A stretch of 64,000 nucleotides of DNA, taken from the NCBI RefSeq assembly GCF_014205135.1, contig NZ_JACHMY010000001.1, positions 1,488,001 to 1,552,000 of the forward strand, given 5' to 3'. Made by a program: the position numbers and the translations under genes. The notes beneath the pieces are model-generated. The model saw only the letters and a program-made list of their open reading frames with translations. It was not told the DNA's origin and did not search any database. This document shows positions 17,388 through 26,110 of this stretch, in pieces. Within the stretch, counting starts at the first letter, position 1, and the number at the start of each line of letters is the position of its first letter. This DNA comes from Kribbella italica (GTDB lineage Bacteria; Actinomycetota; Actinomycetes; Propionibacteriales; Kribbellaceae).

Positions 17388-18215
17388 CTACCTGAGGATG
17401 CGCTCGGGTGCGCTGTAGATCACACAGCGCTCGCCGCGGGTGAAGCCGGCCAGCGTGATGCCGAACTTCCGGGCCAGGTCGACGGCGAGGCTGGACGGCG
17501 CGCCGACCGCGACGATCATGCCGATACCGGCGGCGACCGACTTCTGGACCAGCTCGTAGCCGGCGCGGCCGCTGAGGGCGAGCACCAGGCCCTTGCGGCT
17601 GTGCTGGTTGAGCACGGTCCAGCCGACCACCTTGTCGACCGCGTTGTGCCGGCCGACGTCCTCCTTGACGACGACCTTGCGGCCGTCGGTGGTGAACAGT
17701 CCGGCCGCGTGCAAACCGCCGGTCCGCCCGAACGTGGGCTGCGCGTCGCGCAGCAGATCGGGCAGGCGCAGTACGAGGTCGAGCGGAGCTTCGACCGGGT
17801 CGACCGGGTCGTACTCGCGCTCGGCCAGCTCGTCGAGGCTCTGCTGGCCGCAGACGCCGCACGCGGCCGAGGTCACGCCGTACCGCTGCGGGGGCTCGCG
17901 GTCGGGCGGGCCGTCGAAGGTGACCGTCACGGTGTTGAACTGCTGCTCACGGGTCAGGACGGAGTCGGTGCAGTAGGCGACCGTACGGATCGCGTCCGGC
18001 CGTACGGCGAAGCCCTCGGCGAGGCAGAACCCGGCGGCCAGCTCGAAGTCGGACCCCGGCGTGCGCATCGTGACGACCAGCGCCTCGGGCGGTCGGCCGG
18101 GCCACTCCAGCCGGAGCTCGAGCGGCTCCTCGGTGACCACGACGTCCTCGCGCCGCGACGTCTTCGCACCGTCCTGAACCTCGACCTTGTAGCGCGTCAC
18201 GGGGCCTTTGCTCAT
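17388..18215 (-). CDS. fdhD: FdhD, sulfurtransferase for formate dehydrogenase activation
   Basis: 275 residues. Conserved FdhD features are EEPLELRLEW at the N-terminus, MRTPGSDFELAAGFC, the catalytic cysteine pair in AACGVCGQQ, and the C-terminal VVKEDVGRHNAVDK and LSGRAGYELVQKS. FdhD moves sulfur from a cysteine desulfurase to the molybdenum cofactor of formate dehydrogenase. No formate dehydrogenase gene is in the window. The start is ATG 18215; TAAGAT lies 7 nt upstream on the same strand, so transcription probably begins at the start codon. Confidence 0.95.
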   Translation of the reverse strand: MSKGPVTRYKVEVQDGAKTSRREDVVVTEEPLELRLEWPGRPPEALVVTMRTPGSDFELAAGFCLAEGFAVRPDAIRTVAYCTDSVLTREQQFNTVTVTFDGPPDREPPQRYGVTSAACGVCGQQSLDELAEREYDPVDPVEAPLDLVLRLPDLLRDAQPTFGRTGGLHAAGLFTTDGRKVVVKEDVGRHNAVDKVVGWTVLNQHSRKGLVLALSGRAGYELVQKSVAAGIGMIVAVGAPSSLAVDLARKFGITLAGFTRGERCVIYSAPERILR

Positions 18216-18222
18216 GTATACG

Positions 18223-18228
18223 ATCTTA
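18223..18228 (-). promoter_or_regulatory. -10 element for leaderless fdhD transcript
   Basis: TAAGAT on the minus strand with 7 nt between it and the fdhD ATG. A start site 7 nt after a -10 element would put +1 at the A of ATG. Confidence 0.5.
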
Positions 18229-18345
18229 TGCTGCGGGGGAGAAACCGACCGATCGGAGTGAGCCGTGCGGGTGTCCCGTCGACTGCTGCTCGCGAGTTCG
18301 CTGGTCGCGCCACTGACCGCCCACGTGACCACCTCTCGAGGAGCC

Positions 18346-18987
18346 ATGAGCACTACGAGCACTGTGAAGGACCGTGTCGAGGCGCTGGTCGAGCTGTACC
18401 GCGACGACGTCGCGCCGATCGTGGCGCTCGGCGATCCGGTGCTGCGCCGCAAGGCCGACCCGTACGACGGGCAGCTGGACGGCGAGCTGCTGACCGCGTT
18501 CGTCGAGCTGCTGCGGCGGACGATGAAGGCGGCGCCCGGGGTCGGGCTGGCCGCGCCGCAGGTCGGGATCTCGCTGCGGATGGCCGTGATGGAGGATCCG
18601 GCGACCGTGCCGGCGGAGGTCGCGGAGGCACGGGAGCGGTACCCGCTGGAGTTCTTCGCGGCGATCAATCCGTCGTACGAGCCGGTCGGGCGGACGCGTC
18701 GGGGGTTCTACGAGGGGTGCTTGAGCATGCCGGGGTACACGGGGGTGGTGAACCGGCCGCTGAAGGTCGACGCGGTCTACACCGATCCGACCGGTGAGCG
18801 GCGGAAGCGGGCGCTGTCCGGGTGGCAGGCGCGGATCTTCCAGCACGAGACCGATCACCTGAGTGGGACCGTGTACGTCGACAAGCTGGAGCCGCGGTCG
18901 CTGGCGACGTCGGCGAACTACACGAACCGGTGGGCCGATCCGGTGCCGACGAAGGCGGCTCGGGAGTTGGGCTTTCACCTGGACTAG
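18346..18987 (+). CDS. def: Peptide deformylase
   Basis: 213 residues from ATG 18346, preceded by GAGGAG; an upstream GTG at 18265 would add 27 unlikely residues. All three active-site motifs are present: GVGLAAPQ, EGCLSMPGY (metal Cys) and QHETDHLSG (HExxH with two metal His and catalytic Glu). It removes the N-formyl group from nascent proteins in the cytosol. The 30-residue N-terminal lead before the canonical ALGDPVLR segment is longer than in the shortest homologues. The TAG stop shares a CTAG with the stop of the convergent kinase gene. Confidence 0.95.
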   Translation: MSTTSTVKDRVEALVELYRDDVAPIVALGDPVLRRKADPYDGQLDGELLTAFVELLRRTMKAAPGVGLAAPQVGISLRMAVMEDPATVPAEVAEARERYPLEFFAAINPSYEPVGRTRRGFYEGCLSMPGYTGVVNRPLKVDAVYTDPTGERRKRALSGWQARIFQHETDHLSGTVYVDKLEPRSLATSANYTNRWADPVPTKAARELGFHLD

Positions 18988-20135
18988 CTGGACCAGCCTC
19001 GGCGCATCGCGAGCCAGTCGAGGAAGGTCCAGGCGTAGAGGCGCTGGTGGCGGCGGAGTTCGGGGGTGCAGCCGGCCGGGGGTGGGGTGTCGAGGTCGTG
19101 GAGCATGTACGCCGCGATGACGGCCGCGCCGCAGTCGAGGTGGTCGGCGGGGACGTCGGCGGTGAGCGGTGAGCTGGTGATCGCTGCCTGGGTGTCGATG
19201 CCTTCGTACTGGGCGATCGGGAGCAGGCAGGACCAGTCGAACCACCTCGGGCCGAGGGAGAGCCAGTTCCAGTCGACGGTCCAGCAGGTGCCGGCCGGGT
19301 CGATGAGGAGGTTGTCGGGGCGCAGGTCGCTGTGCATGGCGGTGTCGCCGGCGAGGGCCTCGGGGTAGAGCGCGATGAGGTCGGTCAGCTCGTGGAGTAC
19401 GTCGGGGAGCCAGGGCTGGAAGCCGGGCGGGAGCGGGCGGTCGCCGGAGCGGATCTGGTCGGGGAGGTCGATCGGCCAGCCGCCGGAGGCGATGTCGGCG
19501 ACGAGGACGTCGAGGCCGGCCAGGGGAGTGGGTGTGAGGGCGTCGGCCATGGTCTCGCAGGCGCTGGTGACGGCGGCGAAGTCGGCGACGGTCCAGGGTG
19601 AGCCGGGCATGCGGCCGGGGATCCGCTCGGAGGCAACAGCAAACCACTTGGTCGTGCTGGCTGCGGGGGCCGACTCCCTGGCGGGGGCCGGTACTTGGGC
19701 GGTGGCGGGGGGCTCGGCTGCCGTCGTTGCGACGATCGCCGGGGCTTGGGTGGTGGTCGCGGGGGGCTCGGCTGCCGTCGTTGCGACGATCGCCGGGGCT
19801 TGGGTGGTGGTCGCGGGGAGTTCGGCTGTCGCCGTTGCGACGATTGCTGGGACTCGGACGGCGTCCGGGAGTTGCGGGACGATCTCTGCCTCGCGCTGGT
19901 AGGCGCCGTACGCGTGGAGGGTGTCGGGGGCTGCCTTGACGAAGAGTTCGCGGACGTCGGCGAGGGTGACGGGGGCTGCGAAACCGCCGGTGAAGCCAGA
20001 GCCGACCGGGCGGCCGGCCTCGGCGATCTCGGTGCCTAGGGCAACGGCCAGCGCGTGTTGCAGGGCGGCGGGCAGCGTGTCCCAGCCGGGGCGGGCCGAG
20101 GTGGCGGTGTAGTCGACGACTGGTGGTCCGGACAT
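18984..20135 (-). CDS. Aminoglycoside phosphotransferase-fold kinase with Ala/Pro/Thr repeat insert
   Basis: 383 residues. The C-lobe has the APH catalytic loop HSDLRPDNLLID (HxDxxxxN) and the metal-binding Asp in TVDWNWLSLGP. The N-lobe shows VGSGFTGGFAAPV and VRELFVKAA. Between the N-lobe and the rest, at about residues 93-150, there are nearly three copies of an 18-residue unit (APAIVATTAAEPPATTTQ), encoded by a 54-bp tandem repeat. The fold phosphorylates small hydroxylated molecules; family members are often not antibiotic resistance enzymes, and nothing here points to resistance. Its 3' end overlaps def by 4 nt. Confidence 0.8.
   Translation of the reverse strand: MSGPPVVDYTATSARPGWDTLPAALQHALAVALGTEIAEAGRPVGSGFTGGFAAPVTLADVRELFVKAAPDTLHAYGAYQREAEIVPQLPDAVRVPAIVATATAELPATTTQAPAIVATTAAEPPATTTQAPAIVATTAAEPPATAQVPAPARESAPAASTTKWFAVASERIPGRMPGSPWTVADFAAVTSACETMADALTPTPLAGLDVLVADIASGGWPIDLPDQIRSGDRPLPPGFQPWLPDVLHELTDLIALYPEALAGDTAMHSDLRPDNLLIDPAGTCWTVDWNWLSLGPRWFDWSCLLPIAQYEGIDTQAAITSSPLTADVPADHLDCGAAVIAAYMLHDLDTPPPAGCTPELRRHQRLYAWTFLDWLAMRRGWSS
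19711..19858. repeat. 54-bp tandem repeat inside kinase gene, about 2.7 copies
   Basis: Units begin at 19711, 19765 and 19819. The first two are nearly identical and the third is diverged. The period is a multiple of three, so copy-number change would keep the reading frame and lengthen or shorten an 18-residue Ala/Thr/Pro unit in the protein. Confidence 0.9.
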
Positions 20136-20198
20136 GCCGCAGACCCTAGCCGCCCGGGCGTCCAGCGAGCCTCTCATTTCTGGTGGCCTGTGGACGGT

Positions 20199-20204
20199 TA
20201 GCGT
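20199..20204 (+). promoter_or_regulatory. -10 element for leaderless TRIC-type gene
   Basis: TAGCGT with 7 nt to the ATG at 20212. The same TAGCGT occurs before the LLM oxidoreductase gene (39360) and before the SbcD-like gene (11740). Confidence 0.45.
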
Positions 20205-20211
20205 GCGCAGC

Positions 20212-20823
20212 ATGGACGGATCTGTGGTGCTGCACGTGCTGGATCTGGTCGGCATCTTCGTGTTCGGGATCACCGGGGCGCTGGTCGGCGTACGGAAGAA
20301 GCTCGACGTGTTCGGGATCCAGGTGCTGGCGCTGGTGACCGGGCTCGGCGGTGGGTTCCTGCGGGACGTGCTGATCGGCGCGACACCGCCGGCCGCGTTG
20401 CAGGACTGGCGGTACCTCGTCGTCCCCGTGGTGGCCGGGCTGCTCACGTTCTTCCTGCACCCGCGGATCGGCCGGGTCGAGCGGCTGGTGAACATCTTCG
20501 ACGCGGCCGGCCTGGCGCTGTTCTGCGTGACCGGCGCGGTCAAGGCGACCAGCTACGGACTCTCGCCGTTGCCCGCGGCCTTGCTCGGCACGATCTCGGG
20601 CATCGGCGGCGGAGTGATCCGCGACATCCTGTCCGGCCGCGTGCCCGTCGTGCTGCGCTCGGAGATCTACGCGACCCCGGCCTTCCTCGGCGCCGGCATC
20701 GTGGTCGTCGCCGCGGCGCTCGACTACGAGGAGCTGTGGGTGCCGGTGACGGCCGCAGTCATCTGCTTCCTGATCCGCCTGATCGCCATCCGCCGCGGCT
20801 GGAACGCCCCGCTGCCGCGCTAG
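20212..20823 (+). CDS. TRIC-type (UPF0126/YadS) membrane cation channel
   Basis: 203 residues with about seven membrane helices arranged as two repeats of three plus one. Each repeat contains the glycine-rich element of the family: GITGALVGVRKKLDVFG with GLGGGFLRDVLIG, and VTGAVKAT with GISGIGGGVIRDILSG. Prokaryotic TRIC homologues are trimeric K+/cation channels. ATG 20212 has a -10 element 7 nt upstream and no Shine-Dalgarno, suggesting a leaderless transcript. The TAG stop shares CTAG with the stop of the convergent MFS gene. Confidence 0.88.
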   Translation: MDGSVVLHVLDLVGIFVFGITGALVGVRKKLDVFGIQVLALVTGLGGGFLRDVLIGATPPAALQDWRYLVVPVVAGLLTFFLHPRIGRVERLVNIFDAAGLALFCVTGAVKATSYGLSPLPAALLGTISGIGGGVIRDILSGRVPVVLRSEIYATPAFLGAGIVVVAAALDYEELWVPVTAAVICFLIRLIAIRRGWNAPLPR

Positions 20824-22019
20824 TTATGGGCGAACACCGTCTTCGGCCGAGCGAACGTGATCGACACCCCGGCAACCCCCGCGCAGAGTACGCCGATGAA
20901 CACCGGCACCCAGTACGCCGACGAGGCGCCCCACAGGTCGACCGCGTGACCAGCGGCCGCGTTGCCGGGAGCAACACCGAGCAGGATCCCCGTGACCGTC
21001 CAGGTGATCGCCTCGGTCAGCCGCTGCGGCGGCACCCACTCCTCGACGCAGGCCGTGACCGCCACCATCGTCGGTGCGATCGTCAGCCCGGCGCAGAACA
21101 GCACTCCACCCAGTACGACGGTGTTGCCGACCCAGGGGAGTGGCGCGAGCGAGATGGCCAGCAGGATCGTCCCGATCAGCAGCCGGCGCTCCACCGGCGC
21201 CCGCCAGTGCACCGAGCCGTACCAGAGCCCGGCCAGCAGCGACCCGAACGCCCACACCGCCAGTACGACGCCGGACATCCCCGGCTGCCCCTGCTCGGCG
21301 GTGAAGGCCACAGTGACGACCTCCGCACTACCGAGCGTCGCGCCCAGCCCCAGACCGATCAGGCTGAGCAGGAGCAGCGACAGCCACGGCAACGGAGCCT
21401 GCTCGGCCCCGTTGGCCTTGCCGCGACCAGGCGGGTCGGAACGCCGCAGCAGCGCCAGCCAGGTGCCGCCGGCCAGCCCGAGCACGCCGGCGGTCGCCAG
21501 AGCGACGTACGGACTGACCTGGGTCGCCAGCGCGGTGACCAGCACCGGGCCGATGATGAAGACCACCTCGTCGCCGACCGCCTCCAGCGCGAACGCGGTC
21601 TGCAGCGCCCGGCCGCGACCGAGCAGGTGAGTCCAGCGGGCCCGGACGAACGAACCGACCTGCGGACGAGTAGCGCCGGCCAGGAACGACAGCAGGTAGA
21701 GCAGGGCGGTCGGGGCGTCGGCCCGGACCGCCAGCAGGAGCCCGGCCAGGCCGATCGTGCAGAGCACGCTGCCGGTCAGCAGCAGGCTGCGCTGCCCGAA
21801 CCGGTCGACCAGGCGGCCCTGGATCGGTCCGGTGATCGCACCGGCGACCACAGCCACACCGGAGACCGCGCCGGCCAGCCCGTACGAGCCGCTCTCCTGG
21901 GCGATCAGGATCACGATGCCCAGCCCGATCATCGAGATCGGCATACGCCCGAGGATCCCGGCGGCGCAGAACGCGGCAGCACCGGGACGGCGCATGAGGG
22001 GGACGTAGGGCATCAGCAT
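20820..22019 (-). CDS. Major facilitator superfamily transporter
   Basis: 399 residues from ATG 22019 (a second ATG lies two codons in). About 12 hydrophobic segments are present, with the loop 2-3 motif GPIQGRLVDRFGQRS characteristic of drug:H+ antiporter type MFS proteins, and a central cytoplasmic loop (RRSDPPGRGKANGAEQ) dividing two halves. A later segment, EEWVPPQRLTEAITW, is common in actinobacterial MFS exporters. The substrate is unknown. It starts 46 bp from the divergent ferrochelatase gene. Confidence 0.88.
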   Translation of the reverse strand: MLMPYVPLMRRPGAAAFCAAGILGRMPISMIGLGIVILIAQESGSYGLAGAVSGVAVVAGAITGPIQGRLVDRFGQRSLLLTGSVLCTIGLAGLLLAVRADAPTALLYLLSFLAGATRPQVGSFVRARWTHLLGRGRALQTAFALEAVGDEVVFIIGPVLVTALATQVSPYVALATAGVLGLAGGTWLALLRRSDPPGRGKANGAEQAPLPWLSLLLLSLIGLGLGATLGSAEVVTVAFTAEQGQPGMSGVVLAVWAFGSLLAGLWYGSVHWRAPVERRLLIGTILLAISLAPLPWVGNTVVLGGVLFCAGLTIAPTMVAVTACVEEWVPPQRLTEAITWTVTGILLGVAPGNAAAGHAVDLWGASSAYWVPVFIGVLCAGVAGVSITFARPKTVFAHN

Positions 22020-22065
22020 GGGGGACCGTGCACACCGTATCCGGAGGGCCTGACAAACTCGTGAC

Positions 22066-23217
22066 ATGGTCCACCCCGTGTCGCCCGATCCGGCCCGCGC
22101 CGATTCCACCCCGGCTCGCACTGACTCCGACCCGTACGACGCCGTGCTGCTGCTGTCCTTCGGTGGACCCGAGAAACCCGAGGACGTGCTGCCGTTCCTG
22201 CAGAACGTCACCCGCGGCCGTGGCATCCCCGACGAGCGGCTCAAGGAGGTCGGCGAGCACTACTACGGCTTCGGCGGCAAGAGCCCGATCAACGACCAGA
22301 ACCGGGCCCTGCTGGCCGCGCTGCGGGAGTCGTTCGACGAGATCGGCCTGGGGCTGCCGGTGTACTGGGGCAACCGCAACTGGGCGCCGTACCTGACCGA
22401 CACGCTGCGCGAGATGGCCGCGGACGGGATCCGCCGGGCGGTGGTGATCGTGACGAGCGCCTACCCGTCGTACTCGGGTTGCCGGCAGTACCGGGAGAAC
22501 CTGGCCGACGCGACCGCCGCGGTCGAGAACGCGCCGGTGATCAACAAGCTGCGGCACTACGCGAACCACCCGGGCTTCGTCGGGTCCTTCGTCGAGTCGA
22601 CCGCGGCCGCGCTGAGCGAGCTGCCCGAGGGCGCGGCGATCGCCTACGTGACGCACTCGATCCCGACCGCGATGAACGCGACCAGCGGCCCGGACGGCGA
22701 CGGGTACGTCGGCTGGCACCTGGACGTCGCCGCCGAGATCACCGCCGAGCTGGAACGGCGGACCGGCGTCACGCGCCGGACCGACCTGGTCTACTGCTCG
22801 CGCTCCGGCCCGCCGCAGGTCCCGTGGCTCGAGCCGGATGTGAACGACCACCTGGAGGAGCTGGCCGCGGCCGGGGTGCCCGGCGTGGCCGTCGTACCGA
22901 TCGGGTTCGTCAGCGACCACATGGAGGTCATCTACGACCTCGACACCGAGGCCGCGGCGACCGCGGACAAGCTGGGCCTGCCGATGGCCCGCGCGGCGAC
23001 GCCGGGCACCGACGCGCGGTTCGTGACGATGCTGCGCGACCTGGTGGTCGAGCGGGCCGAGGCCGAGCGCGGTGAGCAGCCGGAGCGGCCCTGCGTGGGC
23101 AAGCTGGGCCCCGGCTGGGACAACTGCCGCCCCGACTGCTGCCCGGCCCTGCGCCGGCCGACCACCTCCACCCAGACCGCCGTACCAACGACAGCAGGAC
23201 CGAAGGACACCGCATGA
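22066..23217 (+). CDS. hemH: Ferrochelatase (coproporphyrin type), Fe-S containing
   Basis: 383 residues, with a short variable N-terminus before [18 protein letters not shown]. The body has the metal/porphyrin site residues in [11 protein letters not shown] (catalytic His) and [22 protein letters not shown]-terminal [20 protein letters not shown] segment, with an upstream Cys in YCSRSG, matches the [2Fe-2S] ligands of actinobacterial ferrochelatases. In these bacteria the enzyme inserts iron into coproporphyrin III. Its stop overlaps the ATG of the inositol monophosphatase gene, forming a two-gene operon. Confidence 0.95.
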   Translation: MVHPVSPDPARADSTPARTDSDPYDAVLLLSFGGPEKPEDVLPFLQNVTRGRGIPDERLKEVGEHYYGFGGKSPINDQNRALLAALRESFDEIGLGLPVYWGNRNWAPYLTDTLREMAADGIRRAVVIVTSAYPSYSGCRQYRENLADATAAVENAPVINKLRHYANHPGFVGSFVESTAAALSELPEGAAIAYVTHSIPTAMNATSGPDGDGYVGWHLDVAAEITAELERRTGVTRRTDLVYCSRSGPPQVPWLEPDVNDHLEELAAAGVPGVAVVPIGFVSDHMEVIYDLDTEAAATADKLGLPMARAATPGTDARFVTMLRDLVVERAEAERGEQPERPCVGKLGPGWDNCRPDCCPALRRPTTSTQTAVPTTAGPKDTA

Positions 23218-24008
23218 GCACCCCGCAGGAACTGCTGAAGCTGGCCGTCACGGTCGCCACCGAGGCGGCCGAGCTGATCGTCGAGCGGCGCCGCGGCACG
23301 ATCACCGTGGCCGACACCAAGAGCACCGCGACCGACATCGTGACCGCCGTCGACCGTGAGTCCGAGGAGCTGATCCGGGCCCGAGTGCTCGAGGCGCGGC
23401 CGGACGACTCGTTCCTCGGCGAGGAGGGCGACGACATCGACGGGACCAGCGGCGTCCGCTGGGTCGTCGACCCGATCGACGGCACGGTCAACTACCTGTA
23501 CGACATCCCGACGTACGCCGTCTCGATCGCGGTCGAGCAGGACGGCGTGACGGTCGCCGGGGTGGTCGTGGACGCGCCCAAGGGCGAGGTGTTCACCGCG
23601 ACACTCGGCGGCGGCGCGTTCCTGGACGGCAAGCCGATCCAGGTCTCGGACTGTACGTCGCTCGACCGGGCCCTGGTCGGGACGGGCTTCGGCTACGACC
23701 CGGACCGGCGGCTGGTGCAGGCCGAGGTCGTCCAGCACCTGATCGCCAAGGTCCGCGACATCCGGCGGATCGGGGTCGGCGCGATCGACCTCTGCTACGT
23801 CGGCTGCGGGCGGCTGGACGCGGTGTACGAGCGCGGGCTGAACCCGTGGGACTACGGCGCCGGCGCGCTGGTCGCCTCCGAGGCCGGAGCGCGCGTCGGC
23901 GGCCTGAACGGCGCCCCGGTCTCGCCGGAGATGTCGATTGCCGCCACGCCCGCGGTGTTCGATGCGTTACACGACGCCCTCGCGGCCGCGGACCCGCTGC
24001 GTCAGTAG
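23214..24008 (+). CDS. suhB: Inositol monophosphatase family protein
   Basis: 264 residues. Family motifs are [14 protein letters not shown], the first metal site FLGEEGDD, the signature [21 protein letters not shown], and the second signature [22 protein letters not shown]. These are Mg-dependent, Li-sensitive phosphatases acting on inositol phosphates or related sugar phosphates; in actinobacteria one makes inositol for mycothiol and phosphatidylinositol. It is the left member of the block that parallels M. tuberculosis Rv2701c (suhB) onward. Translation is coupled to hemH by ATGA overlap. Confidence 0.93.
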   Translation: MSTPQELLKLAVTVATEAAELIVERRRGTITVADTKSTATDIVTAVDRESEELIRARVLEARPDDSFLGEEGDDIDGTSGVRWVVDPIDGTVNYLYDIPTYAVSIAVEQDGVTVAGVVVDAPKGEVFTATLGGGAFLDGKPIQVSDCTSLDRALVGTGFGYDPDRRLVQAEVVQHLIAKVRDIRRIGVGAIDLCYVGCGRLDAVYERGLNPWDYGAGALVASEAGARVGGLNGAPVSPEMSIAATPAVFDALHDALAAADPLRQ

Positions 24009-24320
24009 CCGCGGCACCCCGCGCGCAGTCCCCGTGCTCGTTTGTGCACACAAGCTGCTTGTACGGGGCGGTAACGCGCAAACTTCTGTTCGGTCCTGAC
24101 AATTTCCTCGACACGCGGGTCAGAAGGTGGACCCCGGCGCGCGTGATGGCCGGGTTATAGGGCACAATCCCTGCCTCGGGAGCGGAAGCGAGTCCGGTCC
24201 CAGCCTGTCTGTCAAGGGTTTCGGGGGACCAGAGGATTCCGGGCGGAATTTCTCGGGCGTGTTATCCGTTCCTGGGCTCAGCAGGCAACACCACGGGTAC
24301 GAAGAGGGCAGGGAAACACC
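24009..24320 (+). other. 312-bp non-coding region upstream of DUF4193 gene
   Basis: No convincing coding frame is seen. It holds the 8-bp palindrome TGTGCACA (24043-24050), a TATAGG/CACAAT pair of -10-like hexamers (24156-24168), and a small stem ATTCC-GGGC-GGAAT (24236-24249). It is the longest gene-free stretch in the window and lies before a small, highly conserved gene, so a long 5' leader or several promoters are likely. No known riboswitch or sRNA was recognised. Confidence 0.4.
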
Positions 24321-24620
24321 ATGGCGACTGACTACGACGCCCCGCGCAAGACGGACGAGGACTCCAGCGAGGAGTCGATCGAAGAGCTGAAGACTCGCCG
24401 TCACGACAAGAACTCCGGCAAGGTCGACGAGGACGAGGCCGAGGCGGCCGAGAGCTTCGAGCTGCCCGGCGCCGACCTGAGCCACGAGGAGCTGGCGGTA
24501 CGGGTTCTCCCGCGCCAGGCCGACGAGTTCACCTGTTCGAGCTGCTTCCTGGTCCACCACCGCAGCCAGCTCGCGAACAGCAAGAACGGCCAGCTGATCT
24601 GCCGCGACTGCGCTGCCTGA
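24321..24620 (+). CDS. DUF4193 zinc-ribbon-like protein
   Basis: 99 residues. The N-terminal half is very acidic and disordered (TDEDSSEESIEELKTRRHDK). The C-terminus has the DUF4193 core, ELAVRVLPRQADEFTCSSCFLVHHRSQLA and ICRDCAA, giving a CxxC...CxxC zinc-binding pattern. It is the counterpart of M. tuberculosis Rv2699c by sequence style and by position two or three genes from suhB. Function is unknown; the acidic tail plus zinc ribbon would suit a transcription-associated protein (inference). A strong bidirectional hairpin follows the stop. Confidence 0.92.
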   Translation: MATDYDAPRKTDEDSSEESIEELKTRRHDKNSGKVDEDEAEAAESFELPGADLSHEELAVRVLPRQADEFTCSSCFLVHHRSQLANSKNGQLICRDCAA

Positions 24621-24663
24621 CACACAGCACGGTCGCCCTGCTCGGCTGATCCGTACCAAACAC

Positions 24664-24693
24664 GGGACCGTCCCCCTTCCGGGGGCCGGTCCC
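24664..24693. terminator. Bidirectional hairpin terminator
   Basis: A stem of 7 plus 5 bp with one T/C mismatch, loop TTCC (24677-24680), followed by TT. It sits between the convergent DUF4193 and DUF4235 genes and can serve both. Confidence 0.8.
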
Positions 24694-24703
24694 TTGGTGC
24701 GTT

Positions 24704-25018
24704 CTAGGCCTTCACGACGTCCTTGGCCGCGCCCTTGACGGCCTCGGTCTCGAAGCCCGGGGGCAGGCGCCCGGTGGACTTCAGCCAGTACTGCGCCGCC
24801 CGCTGCTCGGCGAACCGCTTGGCGACCGCCGCGGCCGCGCCGCTGGCGACCGCCCAGCTGACCACCTCGACGTAGCCGGCCTCGGTGCTGCCCTTCTTCG
24901 GCGGCTTCCCGCCGGACCCGATCTTCCAGGCCGTGTTGACCGCCTTGTTGGCGACCAGTCCGACCACCATCGTGAAGACCGCCAGCACCAGCTTCCAGCC
25001 GATCTTGGCTCCGATCAC
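24704..25018 (-). CDS. DUF4235 small membrane protein
   Basis: 104 residues from GTG 25018. A second GTG at 25021 is only 2 nt from the GAGGAGG site, so the inner one is preferred. The DUF4235 pattern is IGWKLVLAVFTMVVGLVANKAVNTAWKIGSGGKPP (membrane helix then Gly/Pro turn), a second hydrophobic segment VVSWAVASGAAAAVAKRF, and a basic C-terminus. The function of the family is unknown. It follows DUF3093 on the same strand with a 29-nt gap, probably one transcript ending at the hairpin at 24664-24693. Confidence 0.8.
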   Translation of the reverse strand: MIGAKIGWKLVLAVFTMVVGLVANKAVNTAWKIGSGGKPPKKGSTEAGYVEVVSWAVASGAAAAVAKRFAEQRAAQYWLKSTGRLPPGFETEAVKGAAKDVVKA

Positions 25019-25047
25019 CACTGCCTCCTCTAGCTGATCCCGTGACT

Positions 25048-25503
25048 TCAGGATCTTGCCACGCTGCTCTCCGTCAGAGCCGCTGCGAGCCGCTCCGGGT
25101 TCCGCGTGGCGATCAGCCAGTACGGCGCCGGGTCGTGCGGGTCGGTGATCTCGACCCGCACCGCGCCCCGCAGGTAGCTGCGCAGCACCAGGTACGCCGC
25201 CGGGTCGCAGTCGCGGCCGAACGCGTTCCGGACGGCCTCGCCGGTCAGGGGCTCGACCTTGCCGAGGTACTCGCGCTCGATCGAGGCCTTGCCCGCGCGG
25301 AGCCGCTCGGCGTCCACCTCGACCAGCGCACCGCCGTACCGGACGAAGAGCGCGGCCAGGAGGACAGCGCACACCCCACCGGCGACCAGGCCGGCCGGCT
25401 GGCCTGCGGGGACCGCGACGATCAGCCAGATGGTCAGGACGAGTAGGGCGGCGATGATCCACCAGCGCACCGGCACGCTCAACCGCTCCCGATAGTTCGT
25501 CAC
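25048..25503 (-). CDS. DUF3093 membrane protein
   Basis: 151 residues from GTG 25503. Two membrane helices lie near the N-terminus (VRWWIIAALLVLTIWLIVAV and GGVCAVLLAALFV). A soluble C-terminal domain follows with EPLTGEAVRNAFGRDCDPAAY and the family pattern VEITDPHDPAPYWLIATRNPERLAAAL. It corresponds to M. tuberculosis Rv2698 and, as there, is next to dut in opposite orientation. Function is unknown; the tail looks like a ligand or lipid-binding membrane-associated domain. Confidence 0.9.
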   Translation of the reverse strand: MTNYRERLSVPVRWWIIAALLVLTIWLIVAVPAGQPAGLVAGGVCAVLLAALFVRYGGALVEVDAERLRAGKASIEREYLGKVEPLTGEAVRNAFGRDCDPAAYLVLRSYLRGAVRVEITDPHDPAPYWLIATRNPERLAAALTESSVARS

Positions 25504-25555
25504 AGGACCAGCCTGGCATGTGGCTCAACAGGTGGCGTAGGTAGGGTCGCCTCCT

Positions 25556-26110
25556 GTGATCGAGCCCCCGACCCGCTCTGCGACCCCGCAGCGTGAGCTG
25601 GAGCCGCCGGAGCGTCACCCGGAGGCACCTGCTCCCGGCACGGTCCTGCCGTCGCACTACGAGAACTGTGTGGCCTGCGGGCCTTCGCACCCGACCGGGC
25701 TGCGGCTGGTGTCTACTGCCGGGCCCGAGGTGAGCATCAGCGGCGAGTTCACCGTGACTGCTGATCACCAGGGCGCACCTGGTCTCGCGCACGGCGGCGT
25801 ACTGGCGCTGGCGCTCGACGAGACGCTGGGCGGTCTGTCCTGGCTGCTGCGGCGGCCGATGGTGACCGGGCGGCTCGAGACCGACTACATCCGGCCGGTG
25901 CCGGTCGGTACGACGCTCTTCCTGACGGCCCGCTGCCTGGGCTTCGCCGGACGGCGGATGTACGCCAAGGCCGTCGGGCGGCTGGGACCCGAGGGCAGTG
26001 TGGCGTTGAGGGCGAGCGCTGTCTTCGTCGTCGTACCGCCGGAGCACTTCGTCGAGCACGGCACCGACATGACGACCGAGCAGGTCCACGACTACGAGGT
26101 GAACCCATGA
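25556..26110 (+). CDS. PaaI-type hotdog-fold thioesterase
   Basis: 184 residues from GTG 25556. After a Pro/Glu-rich N-terminus comes [18 protein letters not shown], then the hotdog helix [18 protein letters not shown] with the catalytic acidic residue, and [19 protein letters not shown]. Such proteins hydrolyse acyl-CoA or aryl-CoA thioesters; the substrate is unknown. It overlaps dut by 4 nt (ATGA), so the two are co-translated. TAGGGT at 25542-25547 lies 8 nt before the GTG, again suggesting a very short leader. Confidence 0.88.
   Translation: MIEPPTRSATPQRELEPPERHPEAPAPGTVLPSHYENCVACGPSHPTGLRLVSTAGPEVSISGEFTVTADHQGAPGLAHGGVLALALDETLGGLSWLLRRPMVTGRLETDYIRPVPVGTTLFLTARCLGFAGRRMYAKAVGRLGPEGSVALRASAVFVVVPPEHFVEHGTDMTTEQVHDYEVNP

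Noticed and set aside
18984..20135. Aminoglycoside resistance gene
   Set aside because: Only the general APH fold motifs are seen; most such proteins have other small-molecule substrates and there is no resistance context.
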